From Mesorhizobium loti CJ3sym (GTDB lineage Bacteria; Pseudomonadota; Alphaproteobacteria; Rhizobiales; Rhizobiaceae): a DNA stretch of 64,000 nucleotides. Both the position numbers and the translations under genes were made by a program. Position 1 is the first letter of the stretch, and each line of letters begins with the position of its first letter. The notes below the pieces were generated by a model. It did no database searches, had not been told where the DNA came from, and worked only from the letters and a program-made list of their open reading frames with translations. The stretch is from assembly GCF_000472785.1 (NCBI RefSeq), contig NZ_AXAL01000028.1, positions 32,634-96,633 of the forward strand, in the 5' to 3' direction. Shown here in pieces: positions 1 through 8,728 of this stretch.

Positions 1-840
1 CGAACAGCAGTCGCCGGCGGCAAAGATGTCGGGATCGCTGGTGCGGAGTTCCACGTCAACGGCAATGCCGTTGTCGATGGTCAGGCCGGCTTCGGCCGCT
101 ACCCCGGTCACCGGTATGGCGCCGATGCCGATGATGGCGAGATCGGCTGTGATTTCGCGCCCGCCGGCAAGCCCCACTCGCACTTGCCTGCCGTCGTCGG
201 CGATTGACGCAATGCCTTCACCGCACACGATGTCGACGCCTTCGGCGATGTGCGCCTGATGGATGATTTCGGCGATCTCGACCGGGACGCCGCGCATCAG
301 GATGCGCAGCTGTGCCTCGATGACGGTGACCGAAGCGCCGAGCTTGCGCGCAGCGGCAGCGAGCTCGAGGCCGATGAAGCCGCCGCCGATGACGGCAATG
401 CGGTTGCCGGCACCGAGATGGGCACGAATGGCCAGCGCATCAGCGAAAGTGCGCAGATAGACGCAGCGCGCGCCAAGGCCAGGCATCGGCAGCTTGCGCG
501 GGATCGAGCCTGTGGCCAGCAGAAGCTTGTCGTAAGGCAGCACCGAACCATCCGACAGGCGCACCGTATGCGCGGCGCGATCGATCGCCACGGCCTGGAC
601 GGAATGGATATGCCGGATCGATTTCCCGGCCAGCACCTCGTCGCTGGCGATAACCTTGATTTCCGGCGCGTCGCTGGCCATCGCCTCCTTGGACAGAGGC
701 GGTCGCTCGTAAGGCAGATGCGGCTCGTCGCCGACCAGCGTCACCGGCCCGTCATAGCCGAGATCGCACAGCGCCAGTGCCGCCCGCCCGCCGCATTCGC
801 CGGCGCCGATGATGACCATCCCGCGCGCCATGTCCGTCAT
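1..840 (-). CDS. mocF: NAD(P)H:ferredoxin reductase, MocF-like (C-terminus outside window)
   Basis: FAD-dependent reductase of the rhodocoxin/putidaredoxin reductase type, expected to pass electrons from NAD(P)H to the Rieske ferredoxin encoded just upstream. Only the first 280 residues are present. The FAD Rossmann motif IIGAGECGG is at residues 10-18, ERPPLSK at 45-51, ATGS at 109-112, the NAD-binding motif IGGGFIGLE at 151-159, and the second FAD motif FAAGDC lies at the truncated end. The ATG at 840 overlaps the stop of the ferredoxin gene (ATGA), so translation is probably coupled. The order desaturase-like hydroxylase, ferredoxin, reductase is that of mocD-mocE-mocF in rhizopine catabolism. 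The symbol rests on that order; the physiological substrate is inferred. Confidence 0.85.
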   Translation of the reverse strand, partial: MTDMARGMVIIGAGECGGRAALALCDLGYDGPVTLVGDEPHLPYERPPLSKEAMASDAPEIKVIASDEVLAGKSIRHIHSVQAVAIDRAAHTVRLSDGSVLPYDKLLLATGSIPRKLPMPGLGARCVYLRTFADALAIRAHLGAGNRIAVIGGGFIGLELAAAARKLGASVTVIEAQLRILMRGVPVEIAEIIHQAHIAEGVDIVCGEGIASIADDGRQVRVGLAGGREITADLAIIGIGAIPVTGVAAEAGLTIDNGIAVDVELRTSDPDIFAAGDCCS

Positions 841-1151
841 CCGATCTGGACGAGGACTTTGCCGGCATCGACCTTGACCGGATAGGTTTTCAGGTTGACG
901 CAGACCGGGGCGCCCCTGGCCGCGCCCGTCTTGTAGTTGAAGCGGCCATTGTGCTTGGGGCATTCGATGATGTCGTCCATCACCAGACCGTCGGCCAGAT
1001 GCACCTTCTCATGCGTGCATAGACCATCGGTGGCGAAGTATTCGTCGTCCGGGGAACGGTAGATCGCGAAGGTGCGGCCGCCGTGGTCGAAGCGCATCAC
1101 ATCCTCTTCATCGATATCCGTGGCGTCGCACGCCTCGACCCAATCGCTCAT
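837..1151 (-). CDS. mocE: Rieske [2Fe-2S] ferredoxin, MocE-like
   Basis: Small soluble Rieske-type ferredoxin of 104 residues, the electron carrier between the reductase downstream and the membrane hydroxylase upstream. The two cluster motifs are visible: CTH at residues 45-47 (CxH) and CPKH at 64-67 (CxxH), with the typical spacing. The length fits stand-alone Rieske ferredoxins. The ATG at 1151 follows a GGGAGGA-type ribosome binding site, and the 3' end overlaps the reductase start by four bases. It lies 41 bp after mocD in the same direction, so the three genes form one minus-strand operon. Family assignment is firm; the rhizopine role is an inference from gene order. Confidence 0.9.
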   Translation of the reverse strand: MSDWVEACDATDIDEEDVMRFDHGGRTFAIYRSPDDEYFATDGLCTHEKVHLADGLVMDDIIECPKHNGRFNYKTGAARGAPVCVNLKTYPVKVDAGKVLVQIG

Positions 1152-1192
1152 AAATCCTCCCGGTAAAATCCTGTGCCCGGCCTGGGCTCTTG

Positions 1193-2281
1193 TCATTCCG
1201 CCGCCATCGCGGCGTAGTTGTGAAATTCCTCGCGGTACGGCCTGGCGGTCGGCGGCAGTTCGCGCCTGAGAAAGTAATCTTCGTTGCGCAGCTGGCGCAG
1301 GAAGGCCGGGATCATCTCGCGGTAACCGGCCAGGATCGATCGTGTCGGCACAGGCAAATCGTGCTTGATCAGCCCATGCAGTCTCGGCAGCGCGTGATAG
1401 GGCACCATCGGGAACATGTGATGCTCGACATGATAGTTCATGTTCCAGTAGATGAAGCGGCTGATCGGGTTCATGTAGACGGTACGGCTGTTCAGCCGAT
1501 GGTCGATGACATTGTCGGCGAGGCCGCCATGCTGCAGCAGGCCGACCATGACATGGTGCCAGGCGCCATAGAGCCTGGGCAGGCCAACCAGCATCAAGGG
1601 CAGAAACGATCCGGAATACAGTGCCAGCGCGATGGTCGCGGCATAGATCGCCGTCCAGATGCGGGCAATGCGGATCGCCTTGCCCTGTTCCTGCTCGGGA
1701 ATGAAGGTCTTTTCGGCGGCGCTTATGTTGCCGGCGGCGTTGCGCAGCATGTCTGACATCGCATGCCAGGCATCGAGCACGCCGACAAAGCCGAGCATGG
1801 CGCGAGCCAGGTCCGGCGGCCGCATGACCGAGATTTCCGGGTCGCGGCCGACGATGATGGTGTCGGTGTGATGGCGCGTGTGGCTCCAGCGCCAGGTCAC
1901 CGGATTGCGCATGATCATGAAGCAGGCGATCTGATAGACCACATCGTTCATCCACTGCGTCCGGAACGCCGTGCCATGACCGCATTCATGCCAGCGTGAA
2001 TCGGTCGACGAGCCGTAGAGCACGCCATAGACGAAGAAGAACGGCACGCACCCCCAGGTTCCCCAGAACCAGGCGCCGCCGGCGCCGCTGACGATGAGGG
2101 CGGCGAGCCAGATCGCGGTGTCGCGGATCGCCGGTCCGTCGGAGCGCTGCATCAGCTCCTTCATCTGCTTGCGAGGAATGTCGGTGTGATACCACTCGGC
2201 CGCCGACAGGCCGTTTTCCACGGCGAGCTTGGCGTCGCGGCCGATCAGGCTGTAGTCACGCCGGGACGGCGTTACGGTCAT
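1193..2281 (-). CDS. mocD: Fatty-acid-desaturase-fold hydroxylase, MocD-like
   Basis: Integral membrane di-iron oxygenase of 362 residues. The three histidine boxes of the membrane desaturase/hydroxylase superfamily are present: HECGH (about residues 98-102), HTRHH (about 134-138) and HVEHH near residue 290. Hydrophobic segments lie at about 57-90 and 215-240. In Sinorhizobium strains that use rhizopine, MocD with MocE and MocF is needed to demethylate 3-O-methyl-scyllo-inosamine. The present gene heads the same three-gene order. Its start is chosen at 2281, behind GGGAGG. The intergenic region to the divergent LacI gene holds palindromes that probably control it. Homologs acting on other substrates are common, so the substrate is not certain. 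Confidence 0.82.
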   Translation of the reverse strand: MTVTPSRRDYSLIGRDAKLAVENGLSAAEWYHTDIPRKQMKELMQRSDGPAIRDTAIWLAALIVSGAGGAWFWGTWGCVPFFFVYGVLYGSSTDSRWHECGHGTAFRTQWMNDVVYQIACFMIMRNPVTWRWSHTRHHTDTIIVGRDPEISVMRPPDLARAMLGFVGVLDAWHAMSDMLRNAAGNISAAEKTFIPEQEQGKAIRIARIWTAIYAATIALALYSGSFLPLMLVGLPRLYGAWHHVMVGLLQHGGLADNVIDHRLNSRTVYMNPISRFIYWNMNYHVEHHMFPMVPYHALPRLHGLIKHDLPVPTRSILAGYREMIPAFLRQLRNEDYFLRRELPPTARPYREEFHNYAAMAAE

Positions 2282-2360
2282 GATTGCCTCCCACGGCAGG
2301 GCATTCGCCCAGGCGAATACCGCTTAGTTCTTGGCTTCGAGCCTGAAAATACCGCCGACC

Positions 2361-2400
2361 AATGATAGACTCAATATCACAAAGATAGTTTCTATCATTT
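2361..2400. promoter_or_regulatory. Putative LacI-family operator between mocD and lacI
   Basis: The inverted repeat GATAG-TTT-CTATC lies at 2384-2396, inside an extended AT-rich sequence. A half-site AATGATAG is at 2361-2368, and another near copy (CCTATCA) starts at 2401. The site sits between the divergent mocD (start 2281) and LacI (start 2448) genes. This is the expected place for autoregulation and for control of mocDEF by the adjacent regulator. Pattern evidence only. Confidence 0.5.
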
Positions 2401-2447
2401 CCTATCAAAATGATGTAATCTTGTTCGGCAATTGAACGAGAGCGACT

Positions 2448-3479
2448 ATGGCGAAACGGCCGACCATTACCGATCTGGCACGCGTCTCCGGGGTCAGTGT
2501 TGCCACGGTGGACCGCGTGCTCAACAGCCGCCTGCCGGTGCGCGAGGATACCGCGCGCCGCGTCTACGAAGCCGCGACCGAGATCGGCTACCACGCCGCT
2601 GGCCTGATCAAGCAGCGGATGCGCCATGAACTGCCGGAGTATCGGCTCGGCTTTCTGTTGTTGAGGGGCAATTATGTCTTCTACAGCGAGTTCGCCCGCG
2701 AGCTTGAACTGGCCATATCGCGATCGCCGCGCTTTCGCGGCGTCGCTATCATCGACTTTGCCGACTCGCTAGCGCCTGATGAAATCGTCGAGCGCGCGCG
2801 CAAACTGGCCACCAAATGCAGGGCCATCGCCCTGGTCGGGCCGGATCACCCGACACTGACGGTCGCTGTCGAGGAGATGAAGGCCAGGGGATTGCCGGTG
2901 TTTTCTCTGCTGTCTGACTTCGCCGCGGGTATTCGCGAAGGCTATGTCGGCCTCGACAATCGCAAGGTTGGCCGCAGCGCGGCCTGGATGATCTCGAAAG
3001 CGGCGAAACGGCCGGGAAAGGTCGCGCTGTTCGTCGGCAGCCACCGCTTTCACGGCCACGAACTGCGCGAGATCGGCTTTCGCTCCTTCTTCCGCGAACA
3101 GGCGCCGGACTTCACCTTGCTGGAAACGCTGGTCAATCTCGAGGCCAACCAGATCACCCAGGACACACTGCTCGAACTTCTCGGCCGCCACCCTGATCTG
3201 GTCGGCTGTTACGTCGCCGGCGGCGGCATGGAAGGCGCGGTCGCGGCGCTAAGGCAGGCCAGGCCAGCCGAGATGCCGGCGGTGGTCTGCAACGAGATCA
3301 CGGCGGTCTCGCGTTCTGCTCTCGCCGACGGCATCCTGACCATGGTGATCTCGACGCCGCTGGCCGCACTTTGCCGCGAACTGCTGGACCTGATGGTGCA
3401 TGCTATCGAGACGGGCGCGGCGAACGCACCGGGACAGACCTTCCTGCCGTTCGACATTTATCTGCCCGAAAATATCTAG
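2448..3479 (+). CDS. LacI-family transcriptional regulator (moc locus)
   Basis: LacI/GalR-type regulator of 343 residues. The N-terminal helix-turn-helix is at about residues 5-25 (TITDLARVSGVSVATVDRVL), followed by a hinge near residues 45-60. A periplasmic-binding-protein-like sugar-sensing domain covers the rest. The VATVDRVL form, with Asp after Val rather than Ser-Arg, is typical of the subgroup seen beside inositol and rhizopine transporters. It is divergent from mocDEF, and the ligand-binding domain is unlike those of the other two LacI proteins in this window. The ligand is probably an inositol derivative, by context only. Confidence 0.9.
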   Translation: MAKRPTITDLARVSGVSVATVDRVLNSRLPVREDTARRVYEAATEIGYHAAGLIKQRMRHELPEYRLGFLLLRGNYVFYSEFARELELAISRSPRFRGVAIIDFADSLAPDEIVERARKLATKCRAIALVGPDHPTLTVAVEEMKARGLPVFSLLSDFAAGIREGYVGLDNRKVGRSAAWMISKAAKRPGKVALFVGSHRFHGHELREIGFRSFFREQAPDFTLLETLVNLEANQITQDTLLELLGRHPDLVGCYVAGGGMEGAVAALRQARPAEMPAVVCNEITAVSRSALADGILTMVISTPLAALCRELLDLMVHAIETGAANAPGQTFLPFDIYLPENI

Positions 3480-3561
3480 CAACATTCTTTCTCCCTCGAA
3501 CGCGAAGCCGAAGCGCGAAGCAGAGTTGAAAGTCGGACCACCCATATATTATGGTCCGCTA

Positions 3562-4350
3562 ATGGGCATGGGCGGATTTGGGTACATCGCGTTTGGCAAG
3601 GATGAGCTCTATGCGCGTGGAGCGCTCTTCAGCGCCCTTCGCCTGCTGCATTTTGTGCCCAAGGCTAGAATTTCAGTCCTGACAGACCGGCCAAGCGTTT
3701 TCGACGGCTACCCAATCGAGGCGATCGAGCTCACCACCAAACAAATGACCGAGATGTCTTTTGGCGATCGCTACATGTTTGGCATCAAGGCTGCCGGCAT
3801 TATCGCGCTGCTGCAGCGTTGCGATCGCCTGTTTTTCATGGATACCGACATCTACCCTGTCGGCAATATATCGAGATGCTTCGGCCAGATATCCCCTTCC
3901 CACTCCATTATGAGAAAATGCGAAGGGGCAAAGGCCGCCTATCGAGCAATCGCGGACAAAGGATTTCTGCTTGGAGGCCAGCGGCTGTCCGGACGTGAAC
4001 CGATGTGGAACAGCGGCGTCATTGGCGTCGACCAATCCAATCTTCCGGCGCTGACTGACGCCTACCAGGCAATCGAGCAAATGATCGGCGTCGTTGAAGC
4101 GCACACGGCGGAGCAGTTCTGCATTGGTGTGGCGTTGTCACAACACGGCCGTTCCATAAGCGGACACTGGCTGCCGCTTCGGAACTACAACACCAGGGGT
4201 CGGAAGCTCTTCGCCAGGCAGCGCCTTGAAGCCTTTTTCGAGCGCGTCAACCATCTGCCCGTAAGCCAGCAGATAGAGTCTGCGGCAAAGTACCGGGTGT
4301 GGCGGGCGCCGCTGGACCTGTGGATGCAGCGGGACATCTGGCACTTCTAG
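3562..4350 (+). CDS. Glycosyltransferase-like protein (GT-A/GT8-like fold), substrate unknown
   Basis: Soluble protein of about 262 residues resembling retaining nucleotide-sugar transferases. It starts with a YIAFGKDELYARGALFSALRL-like beta-alpha unit. The metal-binding DxD motif is seen as FFMDTDIYP, and NSGVIGVD follows, in the place where GT8 enzymes carry NSG. No signal peptide or membrane segment is evident. The start is uncertain: ATG 3562 or 3568, or TTG 3526 behind GAAGCAGAG. The frame also runs upstream into the LacI gene, which is unlikely to be used. It lies between the LacI gene and the transporter at 4694 and is visibly less G+C-rich than its neighbours, so it may be a separate acquisition. 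Confidence 0.6.
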   Translation: MGMGGFGYIAFGKDELYARGALFSALRLLHFVPKARISVLTDRPSVFDGYPIEAIELTTKQMTEMSFGDRYMFGIKAAGIIALLQRCDRLFFMDTDIYPVGNISRCFGQISPSHSIMRKCEGAKAAYRAIADKGFLLGGQRLSGREPMWNSGVIGVDQSNLPALTDAYQAIEQMIGVVEAHTAEQFCIGVALSQHGRSISGHWLPLRNYNTRGRKLFARQRLEAFFERVNHLPVSQQIESAAKYRVWRAPLDLWMQRDIWHF

Positions 4351-4499
4351 CCCACAGGCACTGTCCTGTCGCTGATATCTCAGACGTGCCTTGCCTTGGG
4401 CCTGCCCTGACACAGCACACAGTCTCTCACCCGCTTCTCCGCATCGGCCAAAATCGCGCGTCCGGTTTTGGAATCGCCCTTGACGCATCGTGGCGAAAT

Positions 4500-4557
4500 G
4501 GAATAAATATTTCACCAACTGTACATTTTGGTTCTTTCGTTCCGGAATATCTGTTTC
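4500..4557. promoter_or_regulatory. Two putative IolR sites (GGAA-N6-TTTC) upstream of the inositol-type transporter
   Basis: GGAA-TAAATA-TTTC is at 4500-4513 and GGAA-TATCTG-TTTC at 4544-4557. The same form, GGAA-TTATTA-TTTC, occurs upstream of iolC at 14736-14749. From memory, the rhizobial IolR motif is GGAA-N6-TTCC; I could not verify this. The 343-bp gap 4351-4693 holds these sites, a CGTTCC/GGAACG inverted repeat (4573-4593) and the leader of the binding-protein gene. I see no other gene in it. Confidence 0.5.
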
Positions 4558-4693
4558 ACAAAGATGGTTTGACGTTCCAGCAAAAAAGGAACGCCGCGCG
4601 GAGCGAAACGCCGTCAGGGAGAGATTCCCCGGGGAGATCGGGGATTCCGGATAGATCGGTGCAACCGGACACCAAAAGTGGAGGAGAGATACA

Positions 4694-5635
4694 ATGAAGA
4701 AACTGCTTTTGGGCGTCGCCTTCGCGGCGCTGATGAGTTCATCCGCCATGGCCGCCAAGATCGGCGTGTCGATGGCCAAGTTCGACGACAACTTCCTCAC
4801 CGTGCTGCGCAACGGCATGATCGCCCAGGCCAAGGGCATAAGCGGCGTCGAGCTGCAGGTCGAAGACGCCCAGAACGATGTTGCCAAGCAACTCGACCAG
4901 ATCAAGAACTTCGCGGCTTCGGGCGTCGACGCCATCATCGTCAACCCGGTCGACACCTCGGCCACGCAGGCGATGTCGGACGCCGCAGCAGCGGCCAAGA
5001 TTCCGCTGGTCTACGTCAATCGCCAGCCGGTCAATGTCGACACACTGCCCGACAACCAGGCCTTTGTCGCCTCGAACGAGGCCGATTCCGGCACGCTCGA
5101 GACCAAGGAAGTCTGCCGCCTGTTCAAGGAAGCCGGCAAGAAGGAAGCCAATGTCTATGTCATCATGGGCGAGCTTTCCAACCAGGCCGCCGTACAGCGC
5201 ACCAAGGACATCGACGACGTGATCGCCACGCCGGATTGCAGCTTCATCAAGATCATCGACAAGCAGACGTCGAACTGGAACCGCGACGAAGCGCAGAACC
5301 TGATGACCAACTGGCTGTCGACGGGCAAGAAGTTCGATGGCGTGATCGCCAACAATGACGAGAGCGCCATCGGCGCCATCCAGGCGATGAAGGCCGCCAA
5401 CATCGACATGAAGGCTGTTGTCGTCGGCGGTGTCGACGCCACCCAGGACGCGTTGGTGGCAATGCAGGCAGGCGACCTCGACGCAACCGTGTTCCAGGAC
5501 GCGGCCGGCCAGGGCGCGGGTGCTCTGGATGCGGCGCTGAAGCTGGCCAAGGGCGAGAAGGTCGACCACAAGGTCTACATCCCCTTCCAGCTCGTCACTC
5601 CTGCCAACATCGACAAGTTCCTGAAGAAGAACTGA
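4694..5635 (+). CDS. Periplasmic inositol/rhizopine-type sugar-binding protein (MocB/IbpA-like)
   Basis: Type I periplasmic binding protein (ribose/galactose-binding class) of 313 residues. The signal peptide covers residues 1-20 and is probably cut after AMA. The mature start AKIGVSMAKFDDNFLT is typical of the family that binds myo-inositol and rhizopine. NPVD (about residue 80), NNDESAIGA and VGGVDAT (about 240) are conserved sugar-binding loops. It is the first gene of a binding protein-permease-ATPase operon and is followed by an inositol dehydrogenase. Paired stem-loops after the stop probably set the usual excess of this protein over the membrane components. The ligand is inferred from context. 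Confidence 0.88.
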   Translation: MKKLLLGVAFAALMSSSAMAAKIGVSMAKFDDNFLTVLRNGMIAQAKGISGVELQVEDAQNDVAKQLDQIKNFAASGVDAIIVNPVDTSATQAMSDAAAAAKIPLVYVNRQPVNVDTLPDNQAFVASNEADSGTLETKEVCRLFKEAGKKEANVYVIMGELSNQAAVQRTKDIDDVIATPDCSFIKIIDKQTSNWNRDEAQNLMTNWLSTGKKFDGVIANNDESAIGAIQAMKAANIDMKAVVVGGVDATQDALVAMQAGDLDATVFQDAAGQGAGALDAALKLAKGEKVDHKVYIPFQLVTPANIDKFLKKN

Positions 5636-5648
5636 GCCACGGACATAC

Positions 5649-5711
5649 GGAGCGGCGCTCTCGCGCAAGGCAGTGCCGCTCCTCTTCCCTCAGCGCCTCC
5701 AGGTGCTGAGG
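5649..5711 (+). other. Two intercistronic stem-loops after the binding-protein gene
   Basis: GGAGCGGC (5649-5656) pairs with GCCGCTCC (5675-5682). A second hairpin pairs CCTCAGCGCC (5688-5697) with GGTGCTGAGG (5702-5711) around a TCCA loop. Neither is followed by a T-run. I read them as mRNA-stabilising or partial-attenuation structures between the binding-protein and permease genes. Confidence 0.5.
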
Positions 5712-5740
5712 AACGACGGTGGCTGACGGAGGATAGAAGA

Positions 5741-6817
5741 TTGTCACAGACATCGCATGGCGTCGGCGGGGTCAGCTATGACGCGAAGAAGCGCACATGG
5801 CCGGCCGAATTCAACGTCTTCCTGGCGCTCGTCATTCTCGTCGTCATCTTCGAACTGATCGGCCGCATCTTTCTCGGCGACAGTTTCCTGTTCAACACGC
5901 GCAGCGATGTCGGCGGCCTCTTCAACGAGGCGCGGCTGCAGATCATCATCCTGCAGGTGTCGATCGTCGGCATCATCGCCATCGGCGTGACGCAAGTGAT
6001 TATTTGCGGCGGCATCGACCTGTCTTCCGGCTCTATCGTCGGCGCGACAGCAATGATCGCCATGAGTTTCGCCCAGGTGGCAACGGTCAACGGCAACCCC
6101 AACCCCAAGGCGATGTTCCTGGCGCAAGGCTGGACCGACCTGCCGGTTCTCGTACCGGTGCTGGTGGCGATCGGCTGTGGGCTTCTGGCCGGCCTCGTCA
6201 ATGGCTCGTTGATCGCCTACACGCGCATTCCGCCGTTCATCGCCACGCTCGGCATGATGGTGACCGCGCGCGGCATCGCCAAATGGTGGTCCAAGGGCCA
6301 GCCGATCTCGTTTCCGACTGACAGTTTCGCGGCAATCGGCAAGGGCCTGATGCCGGTCATCATCTTCCTGTCCCTGGCGGTTCTGTTCCAGTTGATCATG
6401 ACCTACACAAAATACGGAAAGCACAGTTACGCCATCGGCTCCAACGAAGACGCCGCGCGCATGTCCGGCATCAAGATCGCCAACCACAAAATCCTCGTCT
6501 ACGTCATCGCCGGCATACTCGCCGCGCTCGCCGCCGTGGTGCTGAGCTCCAAGAACCTGACCGCGCAGTCCGGCATGGGTGTGATGTACGAACTCGACGC
6601 CATCGCCATGGCGGTCATCGGCGGCGTCTCGCTGTCGGGTGGCCGTGGGTCGATCATCGGCACGGTCATCGGCTCGCTGATCTTCGGCGTCATCATCTCC
6701 GGCTTCACCTTCCTGCGCCTCGACGCCTACTACCAGGAGATGGTCAAGGGCGTGATCATTGTCGGCGCGGTCGTTCTCGACCAGTGGCGCCAACGCCTGC
6801 GGGCATTGAGGGCTTGA
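5741..6817 (+). CDS. Sugar ABC transporter permease (CUT2/RbsC type), inositol-like
   Basis: Inner-membrane permease of 358 residues with about ten hydrophobic segments and the CUT2 signature ICGGIDLSSGSIVG at about residues 88-101. The C-terminal half has AVIGGVSLSGGRGS. The start is TTG 5741, chosen because GGAGGATAG lies just upstream and no better ATG is near the first hydrophilic stretch. It transports the same ligand as the binding protein 105 bp upstream and ends two bases before the ATPase gene, so the two are translationally close. A long loop after transmembrane segment 3 is unusual but shared with inositol-type permeases. Confidence 0.88.
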   Translation: MSQTSHGVGGVSYDAKKRTWPAEFNVFLALVILVVIFELIGRIFLGDSFLFNTRSDVGGLFNEARLQIIILQVSIVGIIAIGVTQVIICGGIDLSSGSIVGATAMIAMSFAQVATVNGNPNPKAMFLAQGWTDLPVLVPVLVAIGCGLLAGLVNGSLIAYTRIPPFIATLGMMVTARGIAKWWSKGQPISFPTDSFAAIGKGLMPVIIFLSLAVLFQLIMTYTKYGKHSYAIGSNEDAARMSGIKIANHKILVYVIAGILAALAAVVLSSKNLTAQSGMGVMYELDAIAMAVIGGVSLSGGRGSIIGTVIGSLIFGVIISGFTFLRLDAYYQEMVKGVIIVGAVVLDQWRQRLRALRA

Positions 6818-6819
6818 CC

Positions 6820-7587
6820 ATGTCAGACATCGTCCTGAAGACCGAAAACCTGACCAAGCGCTATGGCGGCGTACATGCGCTGGAAGGCGCGAATTTCGAG
6901 CTGCGCAAAGGCGAGCATGTGGCCATCATGGGCGACAATGGCGCCGGCAAGTCGACCTTCGTGCGCCAGATCACCGCTGTCGAGCAGCGCACCAGCGGCC
7001 AGATCTGGTTCGACGGCAAGGAAGTGAATTTTGCTGGGCCGATCGAGGCACGCACGGCGGGTATCGAGACCGTGTTCCAGAACCTGGCGCTGGCCGACGA
7101 CCTCGACGTGCCGTCGAACCTGTTTCTTGGCCGCGAAAAGGTGCTGTTCAATCTCGGCCCGTTCTCGATCCTCGACCGCAAATACATGCGCAAGGCGACC
7201 GAGGCGGCACTGATCCGCACGGCGGTGAAAATCCCCAACCTCTCCAACACCATCCGCCACATGTCGGGCGGCCAGCGCCAATGCGTGGCGATTGCCAGGA
7301 CCGCGACCTTCGCTTCCAAGCTCGTCATCATGGACGAACCAACGGCGGCGCTCGGCGTGCAGGAGACGGCGCAGGTCGAGAACATCATCCGCACGCTGAA
7401 GGACAATGGCGAATCGTTGATCCTGGTCAGCCACAACATGCGCCAGGTGTTCGACCTCTGCGATCGCATCGTTGTCTTCCGGCGTGGCCGCATCGTTGCC
7501 AATCTGCGCAAGGAGAACACCGACGGAAACGACATCGTCTCCTACATCACCGGCGCCAAGACCGGAGAGGCGGAACTCGCGGCATAA
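6820..7587 (+). CDS. Sugar ABC transporter ATP-binding protein (single-domain, FrcA/IatA-like)
   Basis: ATPase of 255 residues with one nucleotide-binding domain. The other CUT2 ATPases in this window are two-domain proteins. Walker A is GDNGAGKST (about residues 36-44), the signature is MSGGQRQ (about 148-154), Walker B is LVIMDEPTAAL and the switch is SHNM. The start is ATG 6820, two bases after the permease stop; an upstream in-frame codon inside the permease gene is rejected. Single-domain CUT2 ATPases are known for the fructose (Frc) transporter class, and presumably work as homodimers. Confidence 0.9.
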   Translation: MSDIVLKTENLTKRYGGVHALEGANFELRKGEHVAIMGDNGAGKSTFVRQITAVEQRTSGQIWFDGKEVNFAGPIEARTAGIETVFQNLALADDLDVPSNLFLGREKVLFNLGPFSILDRKYMRKATEAALIRTAVKIPNLSNTIRHMSGGQRQCVAIARTATFASKLVIMDEPTAALGVQETAQVENIIRTLKDNGESLILVSHNMRQVFDLCDRIVVFRRGRIVANLRKENTDGNDIVSYITGAKTGEAELAA

Positions 7588-7597
7588 GGCCGGGCGC

Positions 7598-7619
7598 GGA
7601 GGCGATGGTCATCGCCTCC
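7598..7619 (+). other. Perfect 10-bp hairpin after the ATPase gene
   Basis: GGAGGCGATG (7598-7607) pairs with CATCGCCTCC (7610-7619). There is no T-run, so it is more likely a processing or stability element between the transporter and dehydrogenase genes than a full terminator. Confidence 0.45.
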
Positions 7620-7701
7620 CTGTCGATCTTGTCTTGACCGGAAAATCACCCGCGCCCATGACCGGCGCCGACAGCTTCGAACCATCCTCAAAGGACACTC
7701 C

Positions 7702-8697
7702 ATGACTCTCCGCTTCGCCCTCCTCGGTGCCGGCCGCATCGGCAAGGTCCACGCCCGCGCCGTCGGCTCCAACCCGCAGGCCAAACTGGTTGCCGTCGCC
7801 GACGCCTTCGAGAAAGCGGCGAAGGAACTGGCATCGGCCTATGGCGCCGAAGTGCGTACGATCGATGCCATCGAGAAATCCGAAGATATCGACGCCGTCG
7901 TCATCTGCACGCCGACCGACACCCACGCGGATCTGATCGAGCGTTTCGCCAAGGCCGGCAAGGCGATCTTCTGCGAGAAGCCGATCGACCTCAACGTCAA
8001 GCGTGTGGAAAAATGCCTGGCCGTGGTCGAGAAGACCAAGGCGACGCTGATGGTCGGCTTCAACCGGCGCTTCGATCCGCATTTCGCCGCCGTGCGCAAG
8101 GCCATCGACGATGGCGCCATCGGCACGGTCGAGATGGTGACCATCACCTCGCGCGATCCGGGCGCACCGCCGATCGACTACATCAAGCGCTCGGGCGGCA
8201 TTTTTCGTGACATGACCATCCATGATTTCGACATGGCGCGCTTCCTGCTCGGCGAGGAGGTGGTTGCGGTCAGCGCGCATGCCTCGGTGCTGGTCGACAA
8301 GAAGATTGGTGCTGCCGGCGATTTCGACTCGGTCAGCGTCATCCTGGAAACGGCTTCCGGCAAGCAGGCCATCATCTCCAACTCGCGCCGCGCCACCTAT
8401 GGCTATGACCAGCGCATCGAAGTGCATGGCTCGAAAGGCATGGTCGCGGCCGAGAACCAGCGGCCGGTGTCGATCGAAGTCGCGAACGAAAAGGGCTATA
8501 CGCGCCCGCCACTGCACGACTTCTTCATGACGCGCTATCTCGATGCCTATGCTCTTGAGATCGCTGCCTTCATCACGGCGGCAACCTCTGGCAAGAAGGC
8601 TGCTCCGAGCGGCGCTGACGGCCTTGTGGCGCTGAAGCTGGCCGATGCGGCGCTGAAGTCGGCAACAACAGGCAAGACCGTCCGCCTCGACAAGTAA
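7702..8697 (+). CDS. idhA: Inositol 2-dehydrogenase (Gfo/Idh/MocA family)
   Basis: NAD-dependent dehydrogenase of 331 residues. The Rossmann motif GAGRIGKVHA is at about residues 9-18, CEKPIDL at about 94-100 carries the conserved Lys, and GGIFRDMTIHDFD at about 165-177 contains the catalytic Asp and His. This matches IolG/IdhA, which oxidises myo-inositol to scyllo-inosose, the substrate of IolE. It lies after the inositol-type transporter in the same direction, so uptake and first oxidation appear in one transcription unit. MocA of the rhizopine pathway belongs to the same family, so a rhizopine-derived substrate is possible. Confidence 0.85.
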   Translation: MTLRFALLGAGRIGKVHARAVGSNPQAKLVAVADAFEKAAKELASAYGAEVRTIDAIEKSEDIDAVVICTPTDTHADLIERFAKAGKAIFCEKPIDLNVKRVEKCLAVVEKTKATLMVGFNRRFDPHFAAVRKAIDDGAIGTVEMVTITSRDPGAPPIDYIKRSGGIFRDMTIHDFDMARFLLGEEVVAVSAHASVLVDKKIGAAGDFDSVSVILETASGKQAIISNSRRATYGYDQRIEVHGSKGMVAAENQRPVSIEVANEKGYTRPPLHDFFMTRYLDAYALEIAAFITAATSGKKAAPSGADGLVALKLADAALKSATTGKTVRLDK

Positions 8698-8728
8698 GAA
8701 TTTGGGCCCAAGGCACAGGAGCACAGCG

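Noticed and set aside
3400..3561. Longer start for the glycosyltransferase-like gene
   Set aside because: It would overlap the LacI gene by 80 bases, and the added residues look like out-of-frame LacI sequence.
4138..4998. 286-codon minus-strand open frame over the gap before the binding-protein gene
   Set aside because: It covers the ends of two plus-strand genes and the regulatory gap, and has no domain or consistent codon use.
5744..6793. Long minus-strand open frame opposite the inositol-type permease gene
   Set aside because: It is a shadow in a G+C-rich third-position frame: His/Asp/Arg-rich with no domain. The plus-strand frame encodes a clear permease.
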